From contig NZ_CANDNZ010000001.1 in NCBI RefSeq assembly GCF_947387555.1, positions 744,001 through 808,000 of the forward strand: a stretch of 64,000 nt of DNA, given 5' to 3'. The notes beneath the pieces are model-generated. The model saw only the letters and a list, made by a program, of their open reading frames with translations. It was not told the DNA's origin and made no database searches. Made by a program: the position numbers and the translations under genes. This DNA is from Thalassomonas sp. RHCl1 (GTDB taxonomy: Bacteria > Pseudomonadota > Gammaproteobacteria > Enterobacterales > Alteromonadaceae). How positions within the stretch are numbered: the first letter of the stretch is position 1; each line of letters begins with the position of its first letter. Shown in pieces: positions 36,230-44,314 of this stretch.

Positions 36230-38083
36230 ATGAATAAAATAGTTTTTGCTTTCACCTCGGCTGTACTTTTGTTAAGTGGTTGTGGCGGTGGAGGCGGCGG
36301 CTCTGATAAGCCGGTGATCAGCAATCATACCCCGGTAGCCCAAATCAGTCATAACATGACTGATGTTAATGCTGTGCCATTAGGAGCTGCTCTTAATTTC
36401 AGCGGTTCACAAAGCAGTGACAGTGACGGCGATAGCCTGAGTTATAGCTGGAGTTTAAGCGATGAAAATGGCGAATCCCTGGTTTTGGCAAATGCCGACC
36501 AGATAGAGGTTAATTTTGTCGCGGTACAAGCAGGAGAATTTCGCTTATCTCTGGTGGTGAATGACGGGCAAAAAGACAGTGCCACAAAAAACATCCAATT
36601 TACTGTGCTTGACGGCACCGCGACACCGGTTCAGGCGCCTGTGGCCGACGCCGGGCGGGATCAAAATGTGCTGGTTAATGTGAGCGTGCAGCTTGATGGC
36701 AGCCAAAGTCTGGATCCCGACGGCGGCGCCATCAGTTATTTCTGGCAGTTTATCGAAAAACCCCAGGGCAGCGATGCTGCTCTTGATGATGAAACCTTGG
36801 CGCAACCCAGGTTCAGTGCAGATGTTGTCGGTGATTACCGTCTCTCCCTGGTAGTCAATGACGGTACTTTAACCAGTGAAGCGGATGAGGTGGTTATTAG
36901 CGTGGCCGCCAGTGAGGAAAACAGCAGGCCGGTTGCCAATGCAGGTGACAACCAGCATGTCCTGGTTACCGGCATTGTGATACTCGACGGCAGTTTAAGT
37001 TCAGATGCCAATAATGATCAACTCACTTATCGCTGGGAAATGCTCACTAAGCCGGAAGGGAGTTCAGCGACCCTGGTTTCCGAAACCGGCGTGCAAACAA
37101 GATTTACTGCCGATGTTGAAGGCACCTTTACATTTAGCCTGGAAGTGTTTGATGGCGCTCTTACCAGTGAAGCGGATCAGGTGGTGATCACTGTCAGTAC
37201 CGACAATATGGCGCCTGTAGCGGATGCTGGAGATGACCAGCAGGTCGGGGTACATGAAAGTGTCAATCTAGATGCCGGCGGCAGTAGTGATCCCGAAGGC
37301 GGGCAGTTGCAATATAGCTGGGAATTTATCAGCAAACCACAAGGCAGTAGCAGCTATCTCGATAGTGACAATCAGGTTAATGTCAGCTTTATTCCGGACT
37401 TGGCCGGTGAATATGTGTTGTCCCTGAAGGTTTTTGACGGCTATACATTTTCTGAAGCCGATAATGTAGTGATCACGGCATCTGAACAAAGCAGTTTATT
37501 AAATGGTATGGTTTATGGAAAACTGGTCAATTCTCAAAATGTTTCTTTGATTGGCCTTAGCGTCAAGGTCAATGATATTGAGCTGACCACCAGTAGCCAG
37601 GGAGAGTTTTCCACCGAAATACAAGTGGCGGAGAATGAGACCATTACCGTCACCGTCAGTGGTGAGACTATTCCTAGTGCTGTCTATACCAGTGACGGTA
37701 TCGTTAAAAGCAACGTTCCGGGCAATTATGACTTTGCCTTGTTATTACCGGTACAGAAGCTACCTGTGATGCAAACGGTGACCGGGTTATTTTTTGACTG
37801 TAACGATTATCAGGGGCAGGGTCCTGACAGCCTGGATGTTAACTTTACTCTGACAGGAGATGAATCGACCCTGTTTGAAATTGATTATGAACAGCAATAC
37901 AGCCTGGAGGTGGGTGAAAACTTCAGTATTTCACTGCCGGCATACGGTGAATTTGCCGTCAGCACCGAGGGCTTTTGGCTGTCGACTATCAATGAGCCTG
38001 AGTACAGTGCGGTGACCAGTTTAACTAATTTGTATACCGGTGATATCGGTATAACTTCAATAAATGTCTGTCTGGCAGAGTAA
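36230..38083 (+). CDS. Lipoprotein with four PKD-like domains
   Basis: Outer-membrane-anchored or surface lipoprotein of 617 residues. The lipobox is LLSGC (Cys18), followed by a Gly linker. Four PKD/REJ-like beta-sandwich domains of about 95 residues follow, each starting with P-V-A-x-A-G-x-x-Q or similar and containing SxDxDG/PEGGxLxYxW. Boundaries are near 33, 135, 227 and 322. A carboxypeptidase-regulatory-like segment (about 425-500; LVNSQNVSLIGLSVKV) and a unique C-terminus end the chain. Such proteins usually mediate adhesion or support polysaccharide binding; no enzyme domain is seen. An AAAAGGATTTTT ribosome-binding site precedes ATG 36230. Confidence 0.88.
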   Translation: MNKIVFAFTSAVLLLSGCGGGGGGSDKPVISNHTPVAQISHNMTDVNAVPLGAALNFSGSQSSDSDGDSLSYSWSLSDENGESLVLANADQIEVNFVAVQAGEFRLSLVVNDGQKDSATKNIQFTVLDGTATPVQAPVADAGRDQNVLVNVSVQLDGSQSLDPDGGAISYFWQFIEKPQGSDAALDDETLAQPRFSADVVGDYRLSLVVNDGTLTSEADEVVISVAASEENSRPVANAGDNQHVLVTGIVILDGSLSSDANNDQLTYRWEMLTKPEGSSATLVSETGVQTRFTADVEGTFTFSLEVFDGALTSEADQVVITVSTDNMAPVADAGDDQQVGVHESVNLDAGGSSDPEGGQLQYSWEFISKPQGSSSYLDSDNQVNVSFIPDLAGEYVLSLKVFDGYTFSEADNVVITASEQSSLLNGMVYGKLVNSQNVSLIGLSVKVNDIELTTSSQGEFSTEIQVAENETITVTVSGETIPSAVYTSDGIVKSNVPGNYDFALLLPVQKLPVMQTVTGLFFDCNDYQGQGPDSLDVNFTLTGDESTLFEIDYEQQYSLEVGENFSISLPAYGEFAVSTEGFWLSTINEPEYSAVTSLTNLYTGDIGITSINVCLAE

Positions 38084-38114
38084 GCTGTTTATTTAAGTGG
38101 TAAGTCGTTAAACA

Positions 38115-38141
38115 GGGCTCCGTTTTCGGGGCCCTTTTTAT
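38115..38141 (+). terminator. Terminator of the PKD lipoprotein gene
   Basis: GGGCTCCG-TTTT-CGGGGCCC followed by TTTTTATT: an 8-bp stem with one G-T pair and a T-tail, 32 bases after the stop. Confidence 0.9.
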
Positions 38142-38300
38142 TACAGGGATGTATGTATCCGGCGAGCTCAGGATGAGCAGAAGCCGGGTGTTACAGGGAT
38201 GTATGTCCGCCTGTTTCCGGTAAAGAGTGCTCCAGGCATAAGCTAAGTACTTACATCCTGTAAGCAATCCGGCGTGCCGAGGGCGAGCAGGAGCCGGAAT
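38139..38300. repeat. Interspersed hairpin repeat, copy A
   Basis: Contains two copies of TTACAGGGATGTATGTC/A (near 38141 and 38189) and a block at 38228-38270 reading GCTCCAGGCATAAGCTAAGT and onward to GTAAGCAATCC. That block recurs with small changes at 62578-62620 and 62690-62733. Its core can fold as CAGG-TAAG...CTTA-CCTG. No coding potential was seen. Confidence 0.7.
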
Positions 38301-38722
38301 TATTCACTTCTTTTTTTGTGCTGCAAGGCCAGAATTTTGATGATATCCCGCCAGGTGATAATGCCGACCGGCCGGTAATGGCTGTCCACCACCGGCAGGC
38401 AAGAGATATGATTATCGTAAAAGAGCACAACCGCTTCATTTAACGGCAGGTTGGCGGCGCAGGTGATCAGGTCCCGGGTCATGATCAGGTGAATTTTCTT
38501 CTGTAAATATGCCGTGTCTTTATGGGTTTCTTTATAGGTGCCTATGGCCGGACTCAAGTGCTTATAAAGATCCCTGTCGGTAAAGATGCCCACCAGTTCT
38601 TTGTTATCCGTGACCAATATATGATGAATTTGGTGTTGATCAAAAATAGCCTTGGCTTTGCCCAGATCATCGTCCATGGACAAGGTGATTAGTTTGGTTG
38701 ACATATAATCGGCAATGCTCAT
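38300..38722 (-). CDS. Tandem CBS-domain protein
   Basis: Soluble regulatory protein of 140 residues made of two CBS motifs (a Bateman module). The first is at about 5-65 (MSTKLITLSMDDDLGKAK, HILVTDNKELVGIFTDRDLY) and the second at about 75-137 (IMTRDLITCAANLPLNEAV, CLPVVDSHYRPVGIITWRD). Such modules bind adenine nucleotides or similar ligands and sense energy state. No effector domain is attached and no partner gene is evident. The start ATG 38722 has GGAG about 7 bases upstream. The 3' end runs up to the interspersed repeat. Confidence 0.88.
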   Translation of the reverse strand: MSIADYMSTKLITLSMDDDLGKAKAIFDQHQIHHILVTDNKELVGIFTDRDLYKHLSPAIGTYKETHKDTAYLQKKIHLIMTRDLITCAANLPLNEAVVLFYDNHISCLPVVDSHYRPVGIITWRDIIKILALQHKKRSE

Positions 38723-38993
38723 ATTTGCTCCGTGATTTTTAAAATGTAAACACCTGTTTAAAAACTGTCGTCAACTTATTGATAATGTGCTTATATATAC
38801 CCAAGCCAGTTTAGGCGCAATATTCCCGGGGCTGAATTTATATCGGCACCTGTACTTTGAGCTAGTTGGCAATAACCAATAATAAATTAACATATACAAA
38901 GATGGTGCGGATGACAATGGAATTCTCCTGGTACAGGAACAGATATTTGTCATAAAAGCCATTTTCTAACAAGAAGTTAAGCAGGAAGTTTTT

Positions 38994-40439
38994 ATGGCAA
39001 GTAATTCGTATACCCAAGCGGACGACAGGGGACAAATCACCCTGGTGGATGACGTTTTTCAATTACAACAAGCGGCATTTAAACAACAGCCTTATTTAGA
39101 GGCCAATGACCGTATTCATGATTTACAGCAGCTGAAAAAAGCCCTGCTTGGCCATCAGCAAGAGCTGGTACAGGCTTTATCTGAAGATTTTGGCTGCCGC
39201 AGCTTAGACGACAGTAAAATGGCGGATCTGATGCCAACCGTGATGGGTATCAACTATGCGATAAAACGTCTGAAAAAATGGATGAAGCCGTCCAAACGCC
39301 ATGTCGGCGTGTTGTTCCAGCCGGCAAGTGGTTACGTGATGTACCAGCCGTTGGGAGTGATCGGTATTATTACCCCGTGGAATTATCCGCTGTTCTTATC
39401 TTTAGGGCCGTTAACCACGGCATTGGCCGCCGGCAACCGGGCCCTGATCAAAATGTCTGAATTTACCCCGAAAACCAATGCCGTATTGTCGAAAATGTTG
39501 GGCAGTATTTTTTCACAGGACAAGGTGGCGATTATCGCCGGCGGCCCGGATGTGGCGGCGCACTTTTCCCGCCAGCCGTTTGATCACTTGCTGTTTACCG
39601 GTTCAACCCGGGTCGGCAAAATGGTGATGGCGGCGGCGGCACAGAATTTAACTCCGGTAACCTTAGAGCTGGGGGGGAAATCCCCCACCATTATCGATGA
39701 CACCATAGCGATAAAAGACGCGGTTTCGCGGCTGATTTTAGGGAAAACCCTTAATGCCGGGCAAACCTGTGTTGCCCCGGATTATATTTTATGTCCTAAG
39801 GGACGTATTGAAGAGCTTAAGCAGGCCTTTGCCGACTGGTTCAGCAAGATGTACCCGGATATTGCCAATAATAAGGACTACACCAGTATTATCAATGAGG
39901 CGCAGTTTGAGCGGTTAACGGCCTGGCTCGAAGATGCCAGAGAAAAAGGTGCGGAAATTATCGAGCTCGGCGACGATAGCGGCGCTGCCTGCAAGGAGCA
40001 AAGGAAAATTCCCCTGACCTTGGTTTCCGGGGTCAGTGATGATATGACCCTGATGCAGGAAGAAATTTTTGGTCCGCTGTTGCCCATTGTTGAATATGAT
40101 TCACTCGATGACGCCATCACTTATGTCAATGACAGGCCCAGACCGCTGGCGTTATACCTGTGCAGTTTTGATGAACAGGTCCAGCAAAAAGTGCTGCAGC
40201 AAACCCATGCCGGCGGTGTCTGCCTGAATGAATCGGCAATGCAGGTGGCGCAGGATGATATGCCCTTTGGCGGCGTAGGGCCTTCCGGTATGGGGCATTA
40301 TCATGGCCATGAAGGCTTTTTGACCTTATCGAAGGCAAAATCTGTGCTGAAAAAAGGCAAGCGCAATAGCTCCAGTCTGGCCTTTCCCCCTTATGACAAA
40401 CTGGTACATAAACTGATTTATAAACTCTTTTTACGCTAG
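38994..40439 (+). CDS. Coniferyl-aldehyde dehydrogenase-type aldehyde dehydrogenase
   Basis: NAD(P)-dependent oxidation of aldehydes to acids, 481 residues. The sequence belongs to the CALDH/fatty aldehyde group (short ALDHs of about 475 residues ending in a hydrophobic or basic tail). Visible are the cofactor segment ITPWNYPLFL (127-136), FTGSTRVGK (201-209), catalytic Glu225 in LELGGKSP and catalytic Cys259 in GQTCVAPDYIL, then EEIFGPLLP and PFGGVGPSGMG. The C-terminal KLVHKLIYKLFLR tail may touch the membrane. It is followed 61 bases later by an acyl-CoA ligase gene on the same strand, which suggests aldehyde-to-acyl-CoA processing. A CAGGAAG ribosome-binding site precedes ATG 38994. Confidence 0.88.
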   Translation: MASNSYTQADDRGQITLVDDVFQLQQAAFKQQPYLEANDRIHDLQQLKKALLGHQQELVQALSEDFGCRSLDDSKMADLMPTVMGINYAIKRLKKWMKPSKRHVGVLFQPASGYVMYQPLGVIGIITPWNYPLFLSLGPLTTALAAGNRALIKMSEFTPKTNAVLSKMLGSIFSQDKVAIIAGGPDVAAHFSRQPFDHLLFTGSTRVGKMVMAAAAQNLTPVTLELGGKSPTIIDDTIAIKDAVSRLILGKTLNAGQTCVAPDYILCPKGRIEELKQAFADWFSKMYPDIANNKDYTSIINEAQFERLTAWLEDAREKGAEIIELGDDSGAACKEQRKIPLTLVSGVSDDMTLMQEEIFGPLLPIVEYDSLDDAITYVNDRPRPLALYLCSFDEQVQQKVLQQTHAGGVCLNESAMQVAQDDMPFGGVGPSGMGHYHGHEGFLTLSKAKSVLKKGKRNSSSLAFPPYDKLVHKLIYKLFLR

Positions 40440-40500
40440 TGGTGTAGAGCATATTAGCAACGGATATAACAATAACGACAAGGACTTGAAAGGATTTGAT

Positions 40501-42147
40501 ATGAGTAATAACAGCAGTACAGGGGTAGATTTAAACGGCCTTAACAGCGTATTTGATTTGGTGCAACAGGCCATGACCAAGTTCGCCGACAAACCGGCGT
40601 TTAGCTGTTTGGGGCAAACCCTGAGTTTTAAGGAAGTCGAGCAGCAATCACGGGCACTGGCCAGTTACCTGCAAAATCATACTAAGCTGGTGCCGGGGGA
40701 TCGTATTGCCATACAGTTACCCAATATTATCCAGTTTCCGATTGCCGCTTATGCCGCCATGTCTGCGGGTTTAGTGATCGTTAATACCAATCCTTTATAC
40801 ACCACCCGGGAGATGGCGCACCAGTTCAGCGACGCCGGGGTTAAAGGCATTATTGCCTATGGGGATGTGGTGCCAAAGCTCGCGGAAATAATCGCTGATA
40901 CTGAGCTTGAAACCTTGATCGTTACCAAAACCGATGATTTACTGACCGGTGAGCAGGATATTGCTAACTTGCTCAGCAAGGAGCTGTTGGACAACTTGCC
41001 GGCTCCTGTCTCGCTTTGCAGTTTTAACGGCGCTCTTGCTTTGGGTAAAGCGCAGGCGCCCCGGGCAGTTCAGCCGGAAAGCCTGGAAGCACTCGCTTTA
41101 TTACAATACACAGGCGGTACCACAGGATTGTCAAAAGGGGCCATGCTCAGTCACGCTAATCTGGCGGCGAATGTCCAGCAGACCCATGAAAGGTTTGCGC
41201 CGGTATTGCAGCCGGGAGAAGATATCTATATTTGCCCCTTACCCCTGTATCATATTTACGCCTTTATGGTGAACCTGTTACTGGCGGCGTCTCAGGGGGC
41301 CCATAACGTGCTGATCGCCAATCCCAGGGATCTCGATGCTTTTGTCAATGAAATCAAGCCCTATGCTTTTACCAGCTTTACCGGTATCAATACCTTGTTT
41401 GTCGGCTTATGTCACCATGACGGCTTTAAGCAACTGGACTTTTCCCGGTTAAAACTGACGATATCCGGCGGCAGCGCCCTGACGCAAAATGCCGCCAACT
41501 TATGGCACCAGCTTACCGGCTGTACCATCTCCGAAGGTTACGGCTTATCGGAAACTTCGCCTGTGCTGTGCTTTAATACCCCGGGTAAAGAAAAACTCGG
41601 CACCATAGGCTGGCCGTTAATTGATACCGAGATAGAAATCTGGGATGAAGACAACCGGGTTTTAGCCAGAGGTGAAACCGGGGAAATTGTCGCCCGGGGG
41701 CCGCAGGTAATGTCCGGCTACTGGCAGCAAGCCCGCGCCAGTGAACAGGCCTTGGTAAAAGGTTTCTTTAAAACCGGCGATATTGGCTTTATCCATGAGG
41801 ATGGCCGGGTACAAATTGTTGACCGCAAAAAAGACATGATCCTGGTGTCCGGCTTTAATGTCTATCCCAATGAAATTGAGGAAGTGCTGGCGCTGCACCC
41901 GAAAATTTTGGAGTCGGCGGTGGTGGGACATGCCGATGAACATTCGGGGGAAAAAGTTTGTGCTTATATTGTGCTGGAAGAAAATGATCCGCAATCCCCG
42001 GATTTTGCCGAATACCTGATCGCCGAGCAGATCACCGCCTATTGCCGCAGTCAGCTCAGTGCCTATAAGGTGCCAAAAGAATATCATTTTGTTGAGGAAC
42101 TGCCAAAATCCACGGTAGGCAAGGTCTTGCGCCGGGAATTGCGTTAA
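40501..42147 (+). CDS. Long-chain fatty acid--CoA ligase (FadD-like)
   Basis: AMP-forming acyl-CoA synthetase that activates fatty acids with ATP and CoA. ATG 40501 (AAAGGA 9 bases upstream) gives 548 residues, within the FadD range. Motifs visible: P-loop YTGGTTGLSKGAM (about 203-215), the A5 motif EGYGLSETSPV, the A7 motif TGDIGFIHEDGR, the A8 segment DRKKDMILVSGFNVYP and the catalytic Lys in PKSTVGKVLRREL at the end. It is likely co-transcribed with the aldehyde dehydrogenase before it. It could act on fatty acids released by that enzyme. It ends 29 bases from the convergent TolC-like gene. Confidence 0.92.
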   Translation: MSNNSSTGVDLNGLNSVFDLVQQAMTKFADKPAFSCLGQTLSFKEVEQQSRALASYLQNHTKLVPGDRIAIQLPNIIQFPIAAYAAMSAGLVIVNTNPLYTTREMAHQFSDAGVKGIIAYGDVVPKLAEIIADTELETLIVTKTDDLLTGEQDIANLLSKELLDNLPAPVSLCSFNGALALGKAQAPRAVQPESLEALALLQYTGGTTGLSKGAMLSHANLAANVQQTHERFAPVLQPGEDIYICPLPLYHIYAFMVNLLLAASQGAHNVLIANPRDLDAFVNEIKPYAFTSFTGINTLFVGLCHHDGFKQLDFSRLKLTISGGSALTQNAANLWHQLTGCTISEGYGLSETSPVLCFNTPGKEKLGTIGWPLIDTEIEIWDEDNRVLARGETGEIVARGPQVMSGYWQQARASEQALVKGFFKTGDIGFIHEDGRVQIVDRKKDMILVSGFNVYPNEIEEVLALHPKILESAVVGHADEHSGEKVCAYIVLEENDPQSPDFAEYLIAEQITAYCRSQLSAYKVPKEYHFVEELPKSTVGKVLRRELR

Positions 42148-42176
42148 AACATCAGGTCAGTTGCCAGGCCGGCTTT

Positions 42177-43499
42177 TTAAGGTTGCAGCTGGCCCTGGGC
42201 ATTGACCGGCACCCCGATAACATAATCGAGCTCGGCCTTGGCGGTTAAAAATTGCCCCAGGGCCTGGATATGATTACTCCGGGTCTGGGTGAGCAGGTCC
42301 TGGGCATCGAGCACGTCATTGGAGCTGCCCAATTGCTCCTTGTAGCGTATCTGGCTGACGCGGAAATTTTCTTTGGCCAGCGCCAGCGATTGTTGCAATA
42401 CCTTAAGGTTATTGTCTGCCTCCTGTAATTTTAGCCACACGGCGTGGACATCTGCCTGGAATTGGTTTTTTTGTTGCCGCAGATCTAAAGCTAACCGGCG
42501 AAGATTGTAGTCAACGGCGGCAACCTGCTGTGAAGTTTTCCCCCATTGCCAGAAATTCCACTGCAGCGACAAAGTCACCTGGGTTTCGGTAATGGAGTTA
42601 TCAAAACTTGAGTTAAAGGCGCTGGAGCCACGCTGCAGGTTGAGATCCAGGCTGGGTTTCATATCGGCTTTGGCGATATTACGATCTTCTCGGGCAATAT
42701 CAATGTCGAGCTGTGTCTGTTTCAGCTCGGCCCTGTGGGCCAAAGTATAATTGACGGCATCCTGATAACGCCACTTTACCGGGCTGTAGTCAAGCTGCCC
42801 CCGGGTATTAAAGGCAAAGGTGATTTCACGATCCATCAAAATATTCAACTGGCGTTTGGCATCGAGCACGTTATTTTTACTGACCAGCAACTCCTGGAGG
42901 CCGCTGGAGACCCTGACCTTGGCCTGCAATACATCATTACTCCAGATCAGGGCATTGGCGTACATATGCTCGGCATTGGCCTGGTGTTGTTTGAGGCGTT
43001 CCAGGGATTCTTGTGACTCGGCCACCAGCAGCTGGGCGGTTAATAACTGGTACCAGGCGCTTTTGAGATCAAATAACAGCTGCTCCCGGGTGCGCGCCAG
43101 ATTGAGCCGGGCGTCTAACTGGTCCAGGGCGGATTTTTTATAGTTAGCTAACAGGGCGGGACGATACAGGGGTTGTGACAAGGTTAATCGCGCGGAGTAC
43201 AAGGTATCATCCGGGGTATCGGCGGCATTTCCCTGGAGCACTTTTTCCCCGCTGCTGCTTGCTGAAAAGTTGGGCAAGAGTTGGCGAAAGGCTGCTTTTT
43301 CGCTGGCATCTTTTGCATAGCTATTTTCCTGCTGCCCCAGCAATATCGGGTTTTGCTTAAAGGCCAGTTCGGTAATTTGCTCAAAGCTGAGTTTGGCGCT
43401 GTCCTGGGCTATGGCGCTGAGGCCGGTGCTGAACAGCAGTGCCAGCTTAATGAGAAGCTTAATCGGCTTAAGTAAATTGATGGAACCGGCTATGGTCAT
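42177..43499 (-). CDS. TolC-family outer-membrane channel protein
   Basis: Outer-membrane efflux duct of 440 residues with a signal peptide (to about residue 33, GLSAIAQ). Two long helical outer-membrane-factor repeats are seen (about 50-235 and 245-425), with the typical SARLTLSQPLYRP strand region, YQLLTAQLLVAESQESL, and VTLSLQWNFWQWG. It is the last gene of a four-gene minus-strand operon with three HlyD-type adaptors and an M50 protease. Its presence implies passage of a substrate across the outer membrane, although no ABC ATPase is encoded here. Confidence 0.9.
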   Translation of the reverse strand: MTIAGSINLLKPIKLLIKLALLFSTGLSAIAQDSAKLSFEQITELAFKQNPILLGQQENSYAKDASEKAAFRQLLPNFSASSSGEKVLQGNAADTPDDTLYSARLTLSQPLYRPALLANYKKSALDQLDARLNLARTREQLLFDLKSAWYQLLTAQLLVAESQESLERLKQHQANAEHMYANALIWSNDVLQAKVRVSSGLQELLVSKNNVLDAKRQLNILMDREITFAFNTRGQLDYSPVKWRYQDAVNYTLAHRAELKQTQLDIDIAREDRNIAKADMKPSLDLNLQRGSSAFNSSFDNSITETQVTLSLQWNFWQWGKTSQQVAAVDYNLRRLALDLRQQKNQFQADVHAVWLKLQEADNNLKVLQQSLALAKENFRVSQIRYKEQLGSSNDVLDAQDLLTQTRSNHIQALGQFLTAKAELDYVIGVPVNAQGQLQP

Positions 43500-43513
43500 A
43501 TCCTGTTTCCCCG

Positions 43514-44314
43514 TTATTGCTGCGGCAACCAGTTTTCTAATTCGACATAGCGACCCGATAAGATCTGGTTATTGTCTGCCTGCACAGACCAGATGATGCG
43601 CCGTAAACCGCTGGCGGGGTCGATATGGGGAAAGATCTGTTTTAAGTGTACCTTGCCCACCACCTGCTTGTTGATGGTAATAGCGGTTTCCTGTCCCGGA
43701 CTCAGGTATTGAATAAAGTCAGGGGGAACATCGATGGACAGTACCAGCTGGTTTAATGTCGCATATTCCATAATAGGGGTGCCTGATTTGACCCATTCGT
43801 TGATGCTGGCATCCTGTGTGACTATGGTGCCGTCGAAAGGGGCGTGAATGACGCAGTTGGCCAGGGCGATTTTTGACAACGCCAGCTGCGCCCGGGCGGC
43901 CTCTTCTTTGGATTTGGCCATCTCAATCTCAAAGTCGGCTTCAACCAGGGCAATATCCGAGAGAATGTTTTCCTTGACCAGGCGCGCGGTTTTATTGCGT
44001 TTATGCTCAGCCGCTTTCAGGGCAGACGCTGCCGACTGCATCAGGGCCTGGTTCTTGTGCATATCCGCCCTGGCCTTGTTATCATCAATGCGTGCCAGTA
44101 TCTCCCCCTTGGCCGCTGACTTGCCGTTGCCCAGCATTTCCAGTAGTAGCCCCCCCTGGGAAAAGGCGATTTTGACTTGTTCGCCGGGCAGTACCACGCC
44201 GCGTAAATGTATGCTGGGGTCGATTTTTCCGGCGGCATACGCCGGTATTGCCGTCAGTAGATAGGTCAAGCCGACTACCAGGAAATAAGCCGGAATAAGT
44301 CTTTTTATAACCAT
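43514..44314 (-). CDS. Short HlyD-type periplasmic adaptor
   Basis: Periplasmic adaptor of 266 residues with an N-terminal TM or signal (about 5-27). It holds a barrel-sandwich (VVLPGEQVKIAFSQGGLL, GEILARIDDNKA and VIHAPFDGTIVTQDASINEWVKSG), a short alpha-hairpin (about 80-140) and one beta-barrel domain. It is much shorter than usual HlyD/AcrA proteins (350-400), lacking the membrane-proximal domain. The start overlaps the M50-fusion gene by 10 bases and the TolC gene follows after 14 bases, so the genes are tightly coupled. It probably joins the TolC-like channel to the M50-HlyD membrane protein. Confidence 0.87.
   Translation of the reverse strand: MVIKRLIPAYFLVVGLTYLLTAIPAYAAGKIDPSIHLRGVVLPGEQVKIAFSQGGLLLEMLGNGKSAAKGEILARIDDNKARADMHKNQALMQSAASALKAAEHKRNKTARLVKENILSDIALVEADFEIEMAKSKEEAARAQLALSKIALANCVIHAPFDGTIVTQDASINEWVKSGTPIMEYATLNQLVLSIDVPPDFIQYLSPGQETAITINKQVVGKVHLKQIFPHIDPASGLRRIIWSVQADNNQILSGRYVELENWLPQQ

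Noticed and set aside
38771-39062. Minus-strand open frames upstream of the aldehyde dehydrogenase gene
   Set aside because: They overlap that gene's start region and promoter, with no coding character.
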